Part shown: in pieces, positions 1 through 5,950 of the stretch
How the letters are laid out: each line of letters begins with the position of its first letter
Position numbering within the stretch: position 1 is the first letter of the stretch
Assembly (NCBI GenBank): GCA_945867255.1
Contig: CAMBHV010000063.1
Coordinates: 1 to 7,175, forward strand
Length of the DNA stretch: 7,175 nucleotides
Reading direction: 5' to 3'
Source of the DNA: an uncultured Clostridia bacterium
GTDB taxonomy: Bacteria; Bacillota; Clostridia; Oscillospirales; Ruminococcaceae
Position numbers and translations under genes: made by a program
Notes under the pieces: model-generated
What the model was told of the DNA's origin: nothing
The model's database searches: none
The model's input: only the letters and a program-made list of their open reading frames with translations

Positions 1-1
1 C

Positions 2-1447
2 TATCAGACTGCTGTTGCACGCATGCAGGCCTTTCCTGTTAAAATAGGGCTGTTATCCCGTTTTGCTACGCCAAAGCAGGTACGGGATACGTTGCGCGGG
101 CTGACAGACGGCACGGTAGATCTTGTGGTGGGCACGCATCGCCTGCTGCAGAAAGACGTAAAGTTCAAAGATCTTGGCCTTGTAATCGTAGATGAGGAGC
201 AACGTTTTGGCGTAAAGCACAAAGAGAAGCTGAAGCAGGCCTTTGTGGGGGTGGATATGCTTACACTTTCCGCCACGCCGATTCCCCGCACGCTGAGCAT
301 GGCCATGAGCGGCCTGCGCGATATGAGCACCATTGAACAGCCGCCTGTGGAGCGCCGCCCTGTAGAAACTTATGTGATGGAGTACGATGACGGCCTTGTG
401 GCCGAAGCGCTTCGCCGTGAGCTGGACCGCGGCGGCCAGGCCTATTACATCCACAACCGCATCGATACGATTGAGCAGTGTGCAGCCCACGTGGCCCAGA
501 TGTGCCCCAGCGCCCGCATTGCCACCGCGCACGGCCGCATGGACGAAGCTGCGCTTTCCAAGGTTTGGCAGCAATTGCTGGATGGAGAAGTGGACATTCT
601 GGTGTGCACCACCCTGATTGAAACCGGCGTGGACGTGCGCAACTGCAACACACTGATCATTGAAGACGCAGACCACATGGGACTTTCTCAGTTATACCAG
701 ATCCGCGGGCGTGTGGGTCGTTCGGGGCGCAAGGCCTATGCATATTTCACATTCCGGCGTGATAAAGTGCTTACAGATATCGCCTCCAAGCGCCTTTCTG
801 CTATCCGTGAATTTACAAGTTTTGGCTCGGGGTTTCGCATTGCCATGCGGGATCTGCAAATCCGCGGTGCGGGCAATCTGTTGGGGCAAAGCCAGCATGG
901 CCATATGGAAGCCGTTGGTTACGACATGTATATGAAACTTCTGAATCAGGCTATTGCGGCCGAAAAAGGAGAGGCCCCCGCACCCGACAAAACGGAATGC
1001 CTGATCGATATCACGGTGGATGCCTATATCCCCGAGAACTATATCCAGGACGCCGCCGGACGCATCGAGGCGTATAAGCGCATTGCCGCCGTTTCCACGC
1101 ATGAGGATGCGGAGGATGTGTTGGACGAACTGCGCGACCGCTATGGTGCCGTACCTGCCAGTGTGCAGGGCCTTGTAGACATCAGCCTCGCGCGCGTATT
1201 GGCAGCCCGGCTGGGCATTTATGAGGTAACGCAAAAACGAGATGACTTGATCCTCTATTCCGATGCGTTGGACCTTGCGGCTGTCAAACGGCTTCTGCGC
1301 GGCACTGCACGCCGCATGCTGGTAAACGCTTCCGCAAAGCCATATCTCTCTGTGCGCGTGGAATCCGGCGAAAAGCCGCTGGATGTTCTGGGGCAGGCAT
1401 TGGCGCACCTGGAAGCTGCACAGCTGCCTTCTTGCGAAGAGTTGTGA
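2..1447 (+). CDS. mfd: Transcription-repair coupling factor Mfd, C-terminal part (5' end outside window)
   Basis: Mfd is a cytoplasmic DNA translocase. It displaces RNA polymerase stalled at a lesion and recruits UvrA for nucleotide excision repair. The last 481 codons are visible, and the frame is open to the left edge, so the full gene (usually about 1,150 residues) continues upstream. Helicase motifs appear in order, numbered from the first visible codon: GTHRLLQKDVKFKDLG, the Walker B box DEEQ (64-67) followed by RFGVKHKEKLK, SATPIPRT (90-97), TGVDV (208-212) and the arginine-finger motif QIRGRVGRSGR (about 233-243). The stretch from about 253 to 295, ending in IRGAGNLLG, matches the translocation (TRG) motif that separates Mfd and RecG from other helicases. 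Residues from about 332 to 430 match the TRCF C-terminal domain that restrains UvrA binding. No frameshift is seen. The next gene starts 75 bases downstream, with a predicted promoter overlapping the mfd end. Confidence 0.97.
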   Translation, partial: YQTAVARMQAFPVKIGLLSRFATPKQVRDTLRGLTDGTVDLVVGTHRLLQKDVKFKDLGLVIVDEEQRFGVKHKEKLKQAFVGVDMLTLSATPIPRTLSMAMSGLRDMSTIEQPPVERRPVETYVMEYDDGLVAEALRRELDRGGQAYYIHNRIDTIEQCAAHVAQMCPSARIATAHGRMDEAALSKVWQQLLDGEVDILVCTTLIETGVDVRNCNTLIIEDADHMGLSQLYQIRGRVGRSGRKAYAYFTFRRDKVLTDIASKRLSAIREFTSFGSGFRIAMRDLQIRGAGNLLGQSQHGHMEAVGYDMYMKLLNQAIAAEKGEAPAPDKTECLIDITVDAYIPENYIQDAAGRIEAYKRIAAVSTHEDAEDVLDELRDRYGAVPASVQGLVDISLARVLAARLGIYEVTQKRDDLILYSDALDLAAVKRLLRGTARRMLVNASAKPYLSVRVESGEKPLDVLGQALAHLEAAQLPSCEEL

Positions 1448-1460
1448 AAGGATGTATAAT
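1432..1460 (+). promoter_or_regulatory. Predicted sigma-A promoter for the lipoprotein gene
   Basis: A -35 box TTGCGA (1432-1437, 4 of 6 consensus bases) lies 17 bases before a perfect -10 box TATAAT (1455-1460). The -35 box is inside the last codons of mfd and the -10 box is just past its stop. Transcription would start near 1467 and give a leader of roughly 55 bases before the TTG start at 1523. This would let the foldase gene be expressed independently of mfd. Prediction from sequence only. Confidence 0.6.
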
Positions 1461-1522
1461 CAATAGAAACTTTTACGGGGCAATGCGGTCTGGCCGCCTT
1501 TCCCCTTCGGAGGGACGATATT

Positions 1523-2566
1523 TTGAAACGAAAACTGATCCTGTGTGTGGCGCTGTGCGCTGCTTTATGCCTGTCTCTTGCCGGGTGCGTTATTCGCGCG
1601 CCGCAAACCGTGTTAACTGTAGATGGGGAGGATATTCCGGCCGGGCTGTATCTTTCCTACCAATACAGCGCATATACCGAGGCTACATCCCAGCTTTCTT
1701 CTAACGCAGACCTTTCGGAAGAAACCATTGATGATGTGCCGGCAGATGAATGGATCCACACACGCACACTGGAACTGATCCGTCAGCATGTTTATGTGGA
1801 ACAGGCGTTTGCCGAGCAGGGCTTGTCTCTCTCGGACGAAGAACTCTCCAGTGCACAAAGCGCGGCCGACCAGTATTACGACGAAAATCAGGAACTGATT
1901 GCCGCAAATGGCATCGGGAAAGAAAGTTATCGCACGTTTTATTTAAACCAGGTCAAGCACAACGCGCTGCTGCAGGCATACCTGGAATCGCATCGCGAAG
2001 ATGTGACGTTGCAACAGGCTCAGGAATATATGAACACCACTTATGCGCATATTCTTCAACTGGTGCTTCCCGCGACAGATACCTCCTATCAGCTTCTGGA
2101 TGCAGACGCATCCGCCGCTTTGATGGAGGCAGCCAATGAAGCAATTGCGCAGATGGAAGATGGTAGTGCCACGCTGGATGAAGTGGCAGATGAGGTTTTG
2201 CAGGAAGTTTTGCCCTTGTCCGGGAGGGAATATACCGATAGCTCTGTTTCTGAGTATCTGAGTGAGCGGTATGTTTCGGAAGAAAGCACTATGTACGGCA
2301 AAGATTTCTCGTTGGCTATGTTGTCGGCACAGGTGGGAGACTGTGGCCTTTACACTGCGTCCACCTCGCCGCTTTTGTATGAAAAGCTGCCTAACTATGA
2401 GACAGATGAGGAATTTGAGACAGAGCATTTTGATTCGATTGCCGACGAGATCAACACAAAAGCATTTGAGGAAGAAGTAAAACAGCTTTCCGAAGCGCTT
2501 TCACTGGAAGAAAACGCTTCCGCCGTACATACATACTCCATTTCCAACATTAAAACCGAAGTATAA
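1523..2566 (+). CDS. SurA/PrsA-like foldase lipoprotein with a degenerate parvulin region
   Basis: This is a 347-residue exported lipoprotein, probably a chaperone or peptidyl-prolyl isomerase-like foldase on the outer face of the membrane. Residues 1-22 form a lipoprotein signal peptide: MKRK, a hydrophobic core, and the lipobox L19-A-G-C22. A short strand (TVLTVDGEDIPAGLY) and a helical, acidic region to about 170 resemble the SurA/PrsA N-terminal chaperone domain, where 'VDGEDI' is typical. YAHILQLVLP (174-183) resembles the first strand of a parvulin domain, with its histidine. The helix around 195-226, ending in GSATLDEVADE, resembles the following parvulin helix. The second conserved parvulin histidine (usually in G-x-HII) is not evident, so catalysis is doubtful. 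The start is TTG, chosen because GGAGGG (1509-1514) sits 8 bases upstream. CCCT (1503-1506) could pair with AGGG (1511-1514) and partly mask this site. An adjacent foldase is common after mfd in Clostridia. A strong terminator follows. Confidence 0.8.
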   Translation: MKRKLILCVALCAALCLSLAGCVIRAPQTVLTVDGEDIPAGLYLSYQYSAYTEATSQLSSNADLSEETIDDVPADEWIHTRTLELIRQHVYVEQAFAEQGLSLSDEELSSAQSAADQYYDENQELIAANGIGKESYRTFYLNQVKHNALLQAYLESHREDVTLQQAQEYMNTTYAHILQLVLPATDTSYQLLDADASAALMEAANEAIAQMEDGSATLDEVADEVLQEVLPLSGREYTDSSVSEYLSERYVSEESTMYGKDFSLAMLSAQVGDCGLYTASTSPLLYEKLPNYETDEEFETEHFDSIADEINTKAFEEEVKQLSEALSLEENASAVHTYSISNIKTEV

Positions 2567-2574
2567 GCCGTTTC

Positions 2575-2600
2575 GCCCCGCCGGCATGGCGGGGCTTTTT
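2575..2600 (+). terminator. Intrinsic terminator after the foldase gene
   Basis: GCCCCGCC (2575-2582) pairs perfectly with GGCGGGGC (2588-2595) around the five-base loop GGCAT, followed by TTTTT (2596-2600). It begins nine bases after the foldase stop codon. The next gene starts only 15 bases after the T tract, so it also acts as a possible attenuator of the HAD-mutY pair. Confidence 0.9.
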
Positions 2601-2603
2601 AGT

Positions 2604-2611
2604 AGAAGGAG
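2604..2611 (+). promoter_or_regulatory. Ribosome binding site fixing the HAD start at 2616
   Basis: AGAAGGAG ends four bases before the ATG at 2616. An in-frame ATG at 2586 lies inside the terminator hairpin and has no such site, so 2616 is the start. Confidence 0.75.
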
Positions 2612-2615
2612 CTTT

Positions 2616-3446
2616 ATGCAGACACTGTATATCACGGATCTGGACGGTACCTTTCTGGGAGCTAATGGCCACGTTTCTTCGGAAAGTGTACGCATTCTTA
2701 CACCGCTTTTAAAACAAGGCTTGCCTTTTACTGTTGCCACGGCGCGTTCACCCGCCACTGTGGTTTCGCTTTTACAAGGCCTGCCTATTACTCTGCCCGC
2801 CGTTTTAATGACCGGTACCATGCTGTTTGATTTGCAGGCGCGCCGTGTCATCACCACGTATTGTCTTTCTCAGCAAAGCGTGAATGCCGTGTGCGACATA
2901 CTGAATCGGGAAGAAGCAGAAGCACTTGCGTACAGTGTGAAAGACGGTGCGCTTTCTGTGTATTACAAACACATATGCTGCCCGTTTGAAGAAGATTTTA
3001 TCGCACAGCGGCGCGGCACACCGTATAAGACCTTTCTGAGGACAACTGATTACGGGAAGGCCCTGGCAGGTGGCGATACATTGATGTTTTTGTTTTGTGT
3101 TCCCACTCGAAGCAGAGCTGAATATCTGTACAGCGCACTGGATGAAGTGCCCGGCATCGTGAAATATTTTTATCCGGATGAATATCTTCGAGGCTATCTG
3201 TTGGAGGTTTATCCTGAAGGTGTTTCGAAAGCAACGACGATCGAACAGATAAAAGCCATGACCGGTGCACAAAACATTGTCAGTTTCGGCGATAATATCA
3301 ACGATCTTCCTATGTTTGCCATAAGCCAAACCAGCTGTGCTGTAGCCAATGCCGCACCTCAGGTACAAAAGGCAGCAAGCTGCGTGATCGGGCATCACGA
3401 CGAAGCGGCTGTGGCACGATGGCTGGCACAAAACGCCATTTTTTAA
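2616..3446 (+). CDS. Cof-type HAD-superfamily phosphatase (HAD-IIB)
   Basis: This is a cytoplasmic Mg2+-dependent phosphatase of the Cof/YbiV/YidA type, 276 residues, the normal size for the family. All four HAD motifs are visible. Motif I is DLDGT (8-12), with nucleophile D8 and acid/base D10. Motif II is the Thr in VATARS (T42). Motif III is K205 in EGVSKATTIEQI. Motif IV is FGDNINDLPMF (224-234), with the metal-binding acidic residues D226 and D230. The insert between motifs II and III (about 75-190) is the C2B-type cap that sets substrate specificity. Family members act on sugar phosphates, nucleotides, FMN or PLP, and nothing in the sequence settles the substrate. The gene follows a terminator by 15 bases, so it has no room for its own promoter after it. 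mutY starts 24 bases after its stop, so the two are probably co-transcribed. Confidence 0.93.
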   Translation: MQTLYITDLDGTFLGANGHVSSESVRILTPLLKQGLPFTVATARSPATVVSLLQGLPITLPAVLMTGTMLFDLQARRVITTYCLSQQSVNAVCDILNREEAEALAYSVKDGALSVYYKHICCPFEEDFIAQRRGTPYKTFLRTTDYGKALAGGDTLMFLFCVPTRSRAEYLYSALDEVPGIVKYFYPDEYLRGYLLEVYPEGVSKATTIEQIKAMTGAQNIVSFGDNINDLPMFAISQTSCAVANAAPQVQKAASCVIGHHDEAAVARWLAQNAIF

Positions 3447-3452
3447 ATGTAC

Positions 3453-3460
3453 AAAGGAGA
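3453..3460 (+). promoter_or_regulatory. Ribosome binding site fixing the mutY start at 3471
   Basis: AAAGGAGA lies 10 bases before the ATG at 3471. The upstream in-frame ATG at 3447 directly abuts the HAD stop codon (TAAATG), has no ribosome binding site of its own, and would put this site inside the coding region. Confidence 0.7.
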
Positions 3461-3470
3461 ACTAACCCCC

Positions 3471-4565
3471 ATGCAGGAAATCGCTTCCCTTTTGCTGCAT
3501 TGGTTCGATGAGAACAAACGCAGCCTTCCCTTCCGTACCCACAAAACACCTTATCGTGTATGGGTGAGCGAAGTAATGCTTCAGCAAACGCGTGTGGCTG
3601 CCGTTTTGCCCTATTATGAGCGATTTATGCGCCAGTTGCCCACTGTACAGGCCCTTGCCGCCTGCCCACCCGAAAAACTGGAAAAGCTGTGGGAAGGCCT
3701 TGGCTATTACAGCCGGGCACGCAACTTGCAAAAAGCTGCACAGATCGTGGTACAACAATACGACGGTGAACTTCCCGCCAGTTATGAAGCCCTGCGCGCG
3801 CTGCCCGGCGTAGGCGATTACACGGCAGGGGCCGTGGCCAGCCTGGCATTCGGCCTTCCGTGCGTTGCAGTAGATGGCAATGTGCTGCGCGTATGGAGCA
3901 GGCTGCATGCAGATGATTCCAACGTCCTCGTTCCAGCCACCAAACGTCGTATGGCGGCACAGATTCAGGCGGTGCAACCAGCACAGCGTCCCGGTGATTT
4001 TAATGAGGCTTTGATGGAATTAGGGGCGCTGATCTGCCTTCCAAATGGAGAACCTCTTTGCACCCAATGCCCCTGGCACACCTTGTGCCTTGCCAGAAAA
4101 GCCGGTAAACAGGCACAGTTACCCGTAAAAACCCCTCGACGTAGTCGAAAAGCCCTTTCCTATACGGTTGCGCTGGTACTTCGCCGCGGGCCGCATCCTG
4201 CCTGCCTCCTGGAAAAACGTCCTTCTACCGGCCTTCTTGCAGGATTGTGGCAACCCATTTTACTGGAGGGTGAACTGGATCTGCCCGCAGTATATAATGC
4301 CCTTGCCGCACGTGGGATACACGGGCTTTCCCGCGAAGCACACCCTCTGGATACGGCCCGGCACGTATTTACTCATCTGGAATGGCATATGACCGGCTGG
4401 TGTCTGTGGTGCGAAGATGGGTGCAGCGCACCAGATGGCTGCGTGTTTGCCGCTCTGGAACAGCTGGAAACACAATACGCTGTACCAAATGCCTTCAAGG
4501 CCTACCGGCAGCATGCGGAAAATCTACTTTTTGCATCTTGTAAAACAGAAGCAGACAGGCTATAA
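3471..4565 (+). CDS. mutY: A/G-specific adenine DNA glycosylase MutY
   Basis: MutY removes adenine mispaired with 8-oxoguanine and so prevents G:C to T:A mutations; it starts base-excision repair. The protein has 364 residues, typical for the family. The N-terminal catalytic domain has SEVMLQQTRV, with the catalytic Glu at 34. A helix-hairpin-helix LPGVGDYTAGA (111-121) includes the active-site Tyr117, and VDGNVLR carries the catalytic Asp135. The four [4Fe-4S] ligands are C189, C197, C200 and C206. Their spacing is C-x7-C-x2-C-x5-C, one residue longer in the first loop than the textbook C-x6-C. The C-terminal NUDIX-like domain, which recognises 8-oxoguanine, shows LLEKRPSTGLLAGLW (246-260) and a V-F-T-H (299-302) loop in place of the usual F-S-H. 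It follows the HAD gene by 24 bases. Its stop codon lies inside the -10 box of the next gene's promoter. Confidence 0.97.
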   Translation: MQEIASLLLHWFDENKRSLPFRTHKTPYRVWVSEVMLQQTRVAAVLPYYERFMRQLPTVQALAACPPEKLEKLWEGLGYYSRARNLQKAAQIVVQQYDGELPASYEALRALPGVGDYTAGAVASLAFGLPCVAVDGNVLRVWSRLHADDSNVLVPATKRRMAAQIQAVQPAQRPGDFNEALMELGALICLPNGEPLCTQCPWHTLCLARKAGKQAQLPVKTPRRSRKALSYTVALVLRRGPHPACLLEKRPSTGLLAGLWQPILLEGELDLPAVYNALAARGIHGLSREAHPLDTARHVFTHLEWHMTGWCLWCEDGCSAPDGCVFAALEQLETQYAVPNAFKAYRQHAENLLFASCKTEADRL

Positions 4566-4566
4566 T
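4538..4566 (+). promoter_or_regulatory. Predicted sigma-A promoter for the small membrane protein
   Basis: The -35 box TTGTAA (4538-4543, 4 of 6 consensus) is 17 bases from a perfect TATAAT (4561-4566). The mutY stop codon TAA (4563-4565) lies within the -10 box. The expected start is near 4573, about 27 bases before the ATG at 4600, with a good ribosome binding site in between. Prediction from sequence only. Confidence 0.62.
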
Positions 4567-4586
4567 AATCACAAGAATTTATGCGC

Positions 4587-4592
4587 GGAGGT
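4587..4592 (+). promoter_or_regulatory. Ribosome binding site for the start at 4600
   Basis: GGAGGT is seven bases before the ATG at 4600, close to ideal. It favours the longer product. A second, weaker site, AGAAAGGA (4729-4736), stands 10 bases before the in-frame ATG at 4747 and could give a shorter product. Confidence 0.65.
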
Positions 4593-4599
4593 GTTCGGC

Positions 4600-4959
4600 A
4601 TGGGGCTGAGGCATCGTTTTGCAAAGCAGGCTGCCCGTTTTGCACCTGCCGTGGCCGCTGTTGGCTATCTTGTCCATCAGGGTAAGACTTTTCAGCGCAA
4701 TATGCACGCCGCGTTTCATCCCGATACCAGAAAGGACGTCGTCACCATGAAAAAGTCTACATTTGCCGCTATCATTGCCCTGCTGGCCGCCGTGGCTGGT
4801 GCACTGGGCGCCGCATTCTTCTATCTGCGCCGACGCGAAGAGGAGCTGGATGAATATGAGCAGCTTCTGTTCAGCGAGGATTACAGCGACGAGATGGGCG
4901 AAATGCCCGAGCAGGTAGAGGAAGCACCCGCGCAGGAAGAACCTTCTGCGGAAGAATAA
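4600..4959 (+). CDS. Small single-pass membrane protein, function unknown
   Basis: I do not recognise a characterised family. From 4600 the protein has 119 residues. Residues 1-49 are basic (MGLRHRFAKQ) with a moderately hydrophobic, Ala-rich stretch (11-25). Residues 50-54 (MKKST) precede a clear membrane segment at 55-76, rich in Ala, Leu and Phe. RRR (77-79) and a strongly acidic tail follow; the tail has E-L-D-E-Y-E, FSEDYSDE and a Pro/Glu-rich end. The in-frame ATG at 4747 has its own ribosome binding site and would give a 70-residue protein that begins MKKST directly before the membrane segment, a very natural N terminus. The longer start is chosen because of its better ribosome binding site and its closeness to the predicted promoter. 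The gene has its own promoter and terminator, so it is probably expressed alone. The topology is unclear, since positive charge flanks both sides of the helix. Coding status is fairly sure; the start is not. Confidence 0.72.
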   Translation: MGLRHRFAKQAARFAPAVAAVGYLVHQGKTFQRNMHAAFHPDTRKDVVTMKKSTFAAIIALLAAVAGALGAAFFYLRRREEELDEYEQLLFSEDYSDEMGEMPEQVEEAPAQEEPSAEE

Positions 4960-4982
4960 AAGCTTTTTCTTTTGTGATCGTC

Positions 4983-5016
4983 CCGGCCTTAGCAAGAAGC
5001 TGAGGCCGGTTTTTTT
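4983..5016 (+). terminator. Intrinsic terminator of the small membrane protein gene
   Basis: An 11-bp stem pairs CCGGCCTTAGC (4983-4993) with GCTGAGGCCGG (4999-5009), with one G-U pair and the loop AAGAA. Seven Ts follow (5010-5016). It is oriented for plus-strand transcription and starts 23 bases after the stop codon. Confidence 0.92.
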
Positions 5017-5051
5017 ATTTTTTAATCCGTGCGTTCCAGCAAGACCACGGT

Positions 5052-5097
5052 AAAAAACACCGGCAGCCCCATTCAGAGGGGGATGCCGGTGTTTTTT
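5052..5097. terminator. Bidirectional terminator between convergent genes
   Basis: AAAAAACACCGGCA (5052-5065) is an exact inverted repeat of TGCCGGTGTTTTTT (5084-5097). The inner CCCC (5067-5070) can pair with GGGG (5079-5082) after a G/A mismatch. The A and T tracts make it work on both strands. It ends 11 bases from the gntR stop codon and is a second barrier for plus-strand transcripts that pass the first terminator. Confidence 0.88.
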
Positions 5098-5108
5098 ATC
5101 ATATGGCT

Positions 5109-5843
5109 TCATTCTATGTGAGAGCGAATGGTAAATGGATGATTATCGGAAATAATCAGTTCGTCGTTATAGTAAATTACATCACCCGATGCATCCAACA
5201 CCCATTGAAACACACCCAGCAGCGGTTTATCTGCCGCAATGCCAAGATATCTGGCCTGTTCAGCAGTTGGGTACTGCACACGAAATTCATCGATGTAATT
5301 GCGGGGCAAAATATTCATCTCTTCTGCCAAAAAACCAAAAATCGAACGATTGTCCAGCTGCATACCCAACAGCATTTCATACTTCATGGGAAAATAGTCT
5401 TCCTCATAGATAGCCGGTTGATCATCCACATAGCGGATACGCACCAGGCGCACCATCCTGGTGGGGCTGGCAAGTTGCAATTTGCGCATCAGTTCGCCCT
5501 GCACGGTAACAATGGAATTTTCCACTACTTTTGTGCTGGGCTTCCGGTTCTTCTTCAGGCAGGACACGGTAAAACTGTGTTCCTTCACCACGACATCTTC
5601 CATAAAAGACGGAAAGCTGACATAGGTTCCTTTTCCCTGCCTTCGGGACAACACCCCATTTTCTACCAGCCTGTCTACCGCACGGCGCACCGTAACACGG
5701 CTCACCTTATAATGCTGGCTCATTTCAGCCTCCGACATGACCTTATCTCCATACCGCAGCTCGCCCGAATTCACGGCATCCGTGATCCTCTGGGCCACCT
5801 GCTGGTAAAGCGGAGTCATACTGTGCGTGTCCAATGGCATCAT
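5109..5843 (-). CDS. GntR-family (HutC/UTRA type) transcriptional regulator
   Basis: This is a cytoplasmic DNA-binding regulator, usually a repressor released by a small ligand such as a sugar phosphate or amino-acid derivative. It has 244 residues, normal for the subfamily. The winged helix-turn-helix covers about 10-76, with PLYQQVAQRI, GDKVMSEAEMSQHYKVSRVTVRRAVDRLVENG split across helices 2-3, and the wing RRQGKGTYV. A UTRA ligand-binding domain fills about 88-238, with the family hallmark R-L-V-R-I-R-Y...P-A-I-Y-E-E-D-Y-F-P (132-152) and a C-terminal YYNDELIISDNHPFTI. The start is one of two adjacent ATG codons (5843 or 5840), with a weak site GGGGTG 10 bases upstream of the first. It lies 107 bases behind the cupin gene on the same strand and is separated from it by a terminator. 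It probably controls the kinase-cupin genes and perhaps itself; the ligand is unknown. Confidence 0.93.
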   Translation of the reverse strand: MMPLDTHSMTPLYQQVAQRITDAVNSGELRYGDKVMSEAEMSQHYKVSRVTVRRAVDRLVENGVLSRRQGKGTYVSFPSFMEDVVVKEHSFTVSCLKKNRKPSTKVVENSIVTVQGELMRKLQLASPTRMVRLVRIRYVDDQPAIYEEDYFPMKYEMLLGMQLDNRSIFGFLAEEMNILPRNYIDEFRVQYPTAEQARYLGIAADKPLLGVFQWVLDASGDVIYYNDELIISDNHPFTIRSHIE

Positions 5844-5861
5844 TTTACCGTTTCACCCCAA

Positions 5862-5882
5862 CCGGTTTTTTTATAAAACCGG
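5862..5882. repeat. Perfect inverted repeat upstream of gntR
   Basis: CCGGTTTT (5862-5869) and AAAACCGG (5875-5882) form a perfect 8-bp inverted repeat around TTTAT. It lies 19-39 bases before the gntR start and shares its right-hand bases with the minus-strand terminator stem. It could be an operator, or an RNA hairpin that competes with the terminator. It does not match the GT-N-AC type operators I know for HutC regulators. Confidence 0.55.
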
Positions 5883-5897
5883 GCGAAAAACGCCCGG
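5875..5897 (-). terminator. Intrinsic terminator after the cupin gene (minus strand)
   Basis: Read on the minus strand, CCGGGCG (5897-5891) pairs with CGCCCGG (5885-5879) around a TTTTT loop, followed by TTTT (5878-5875). The stem is short but GC-rich, and the T tract is short, so read-through into gntR is plausible. It lies 54 bases after the cupin stop codon. Confidence 0.7.
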
Positions 5898-5912
5898 CTT
5901 TGCTATTTCCTT

Positions 5913-5941
5913 ATTTTATCAGAAAACACTTTGTTTTTCCA
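5913..5941 (-). promoter_or_regulatory. Possible gntR promoter, in front of the terminator
   Basis: On the minus strand TGGAAA (5941-5936) and TAAAAT (5918-5913) are 17 bases apart and match 4 of 6 and 5 of 6 consensus bases. A start near 5906 would put the terminator hairpin in the gntR leader. No better candidate was found between the hairpin and the start codon. AT-rich DNA makes chance matches likely. Confidence 0.25.
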
Positions 5942-5950
5942 CTATGCACA

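Noticed and set aside
692..1408. Minus-strand open frame (238 codons) opposite mfd
   Set aside because: It is antisense to strongly conserved Mfd helicase motifs and has no ribosome binding site or recognisable domain.
2586..2615. Upstream ATG for the HAD gene
   Set aside because: It lies inside the terminator hairpin and has no ribosome binding site; the family N terminus (xxLYITDLDGT) begins at 2616.
4417..4599. Upstream in-frame ATG for the small membrane protein
   Set aside because: It overlaps mutY by about 150 bases out of frame, has no clear ribosome binding site, and precedes the predicted promoter.
4579..5112. Minus-strand open frame (177 codons) across the small membrane gene and both terminators
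   Set aside because: It reads through two terminator hairpins and gives a low-complexity Lys/Arg/Phe-rich product opposite a supported gene.
5103..5876. Long plus-strand open frame (257 codons) opposite gntR
   Set aside because: Its product is His/Gln-rich and domain-free, while the minus strand encodes a complete GntR-UTRA protein. It also runs through terminator and leader sequence.
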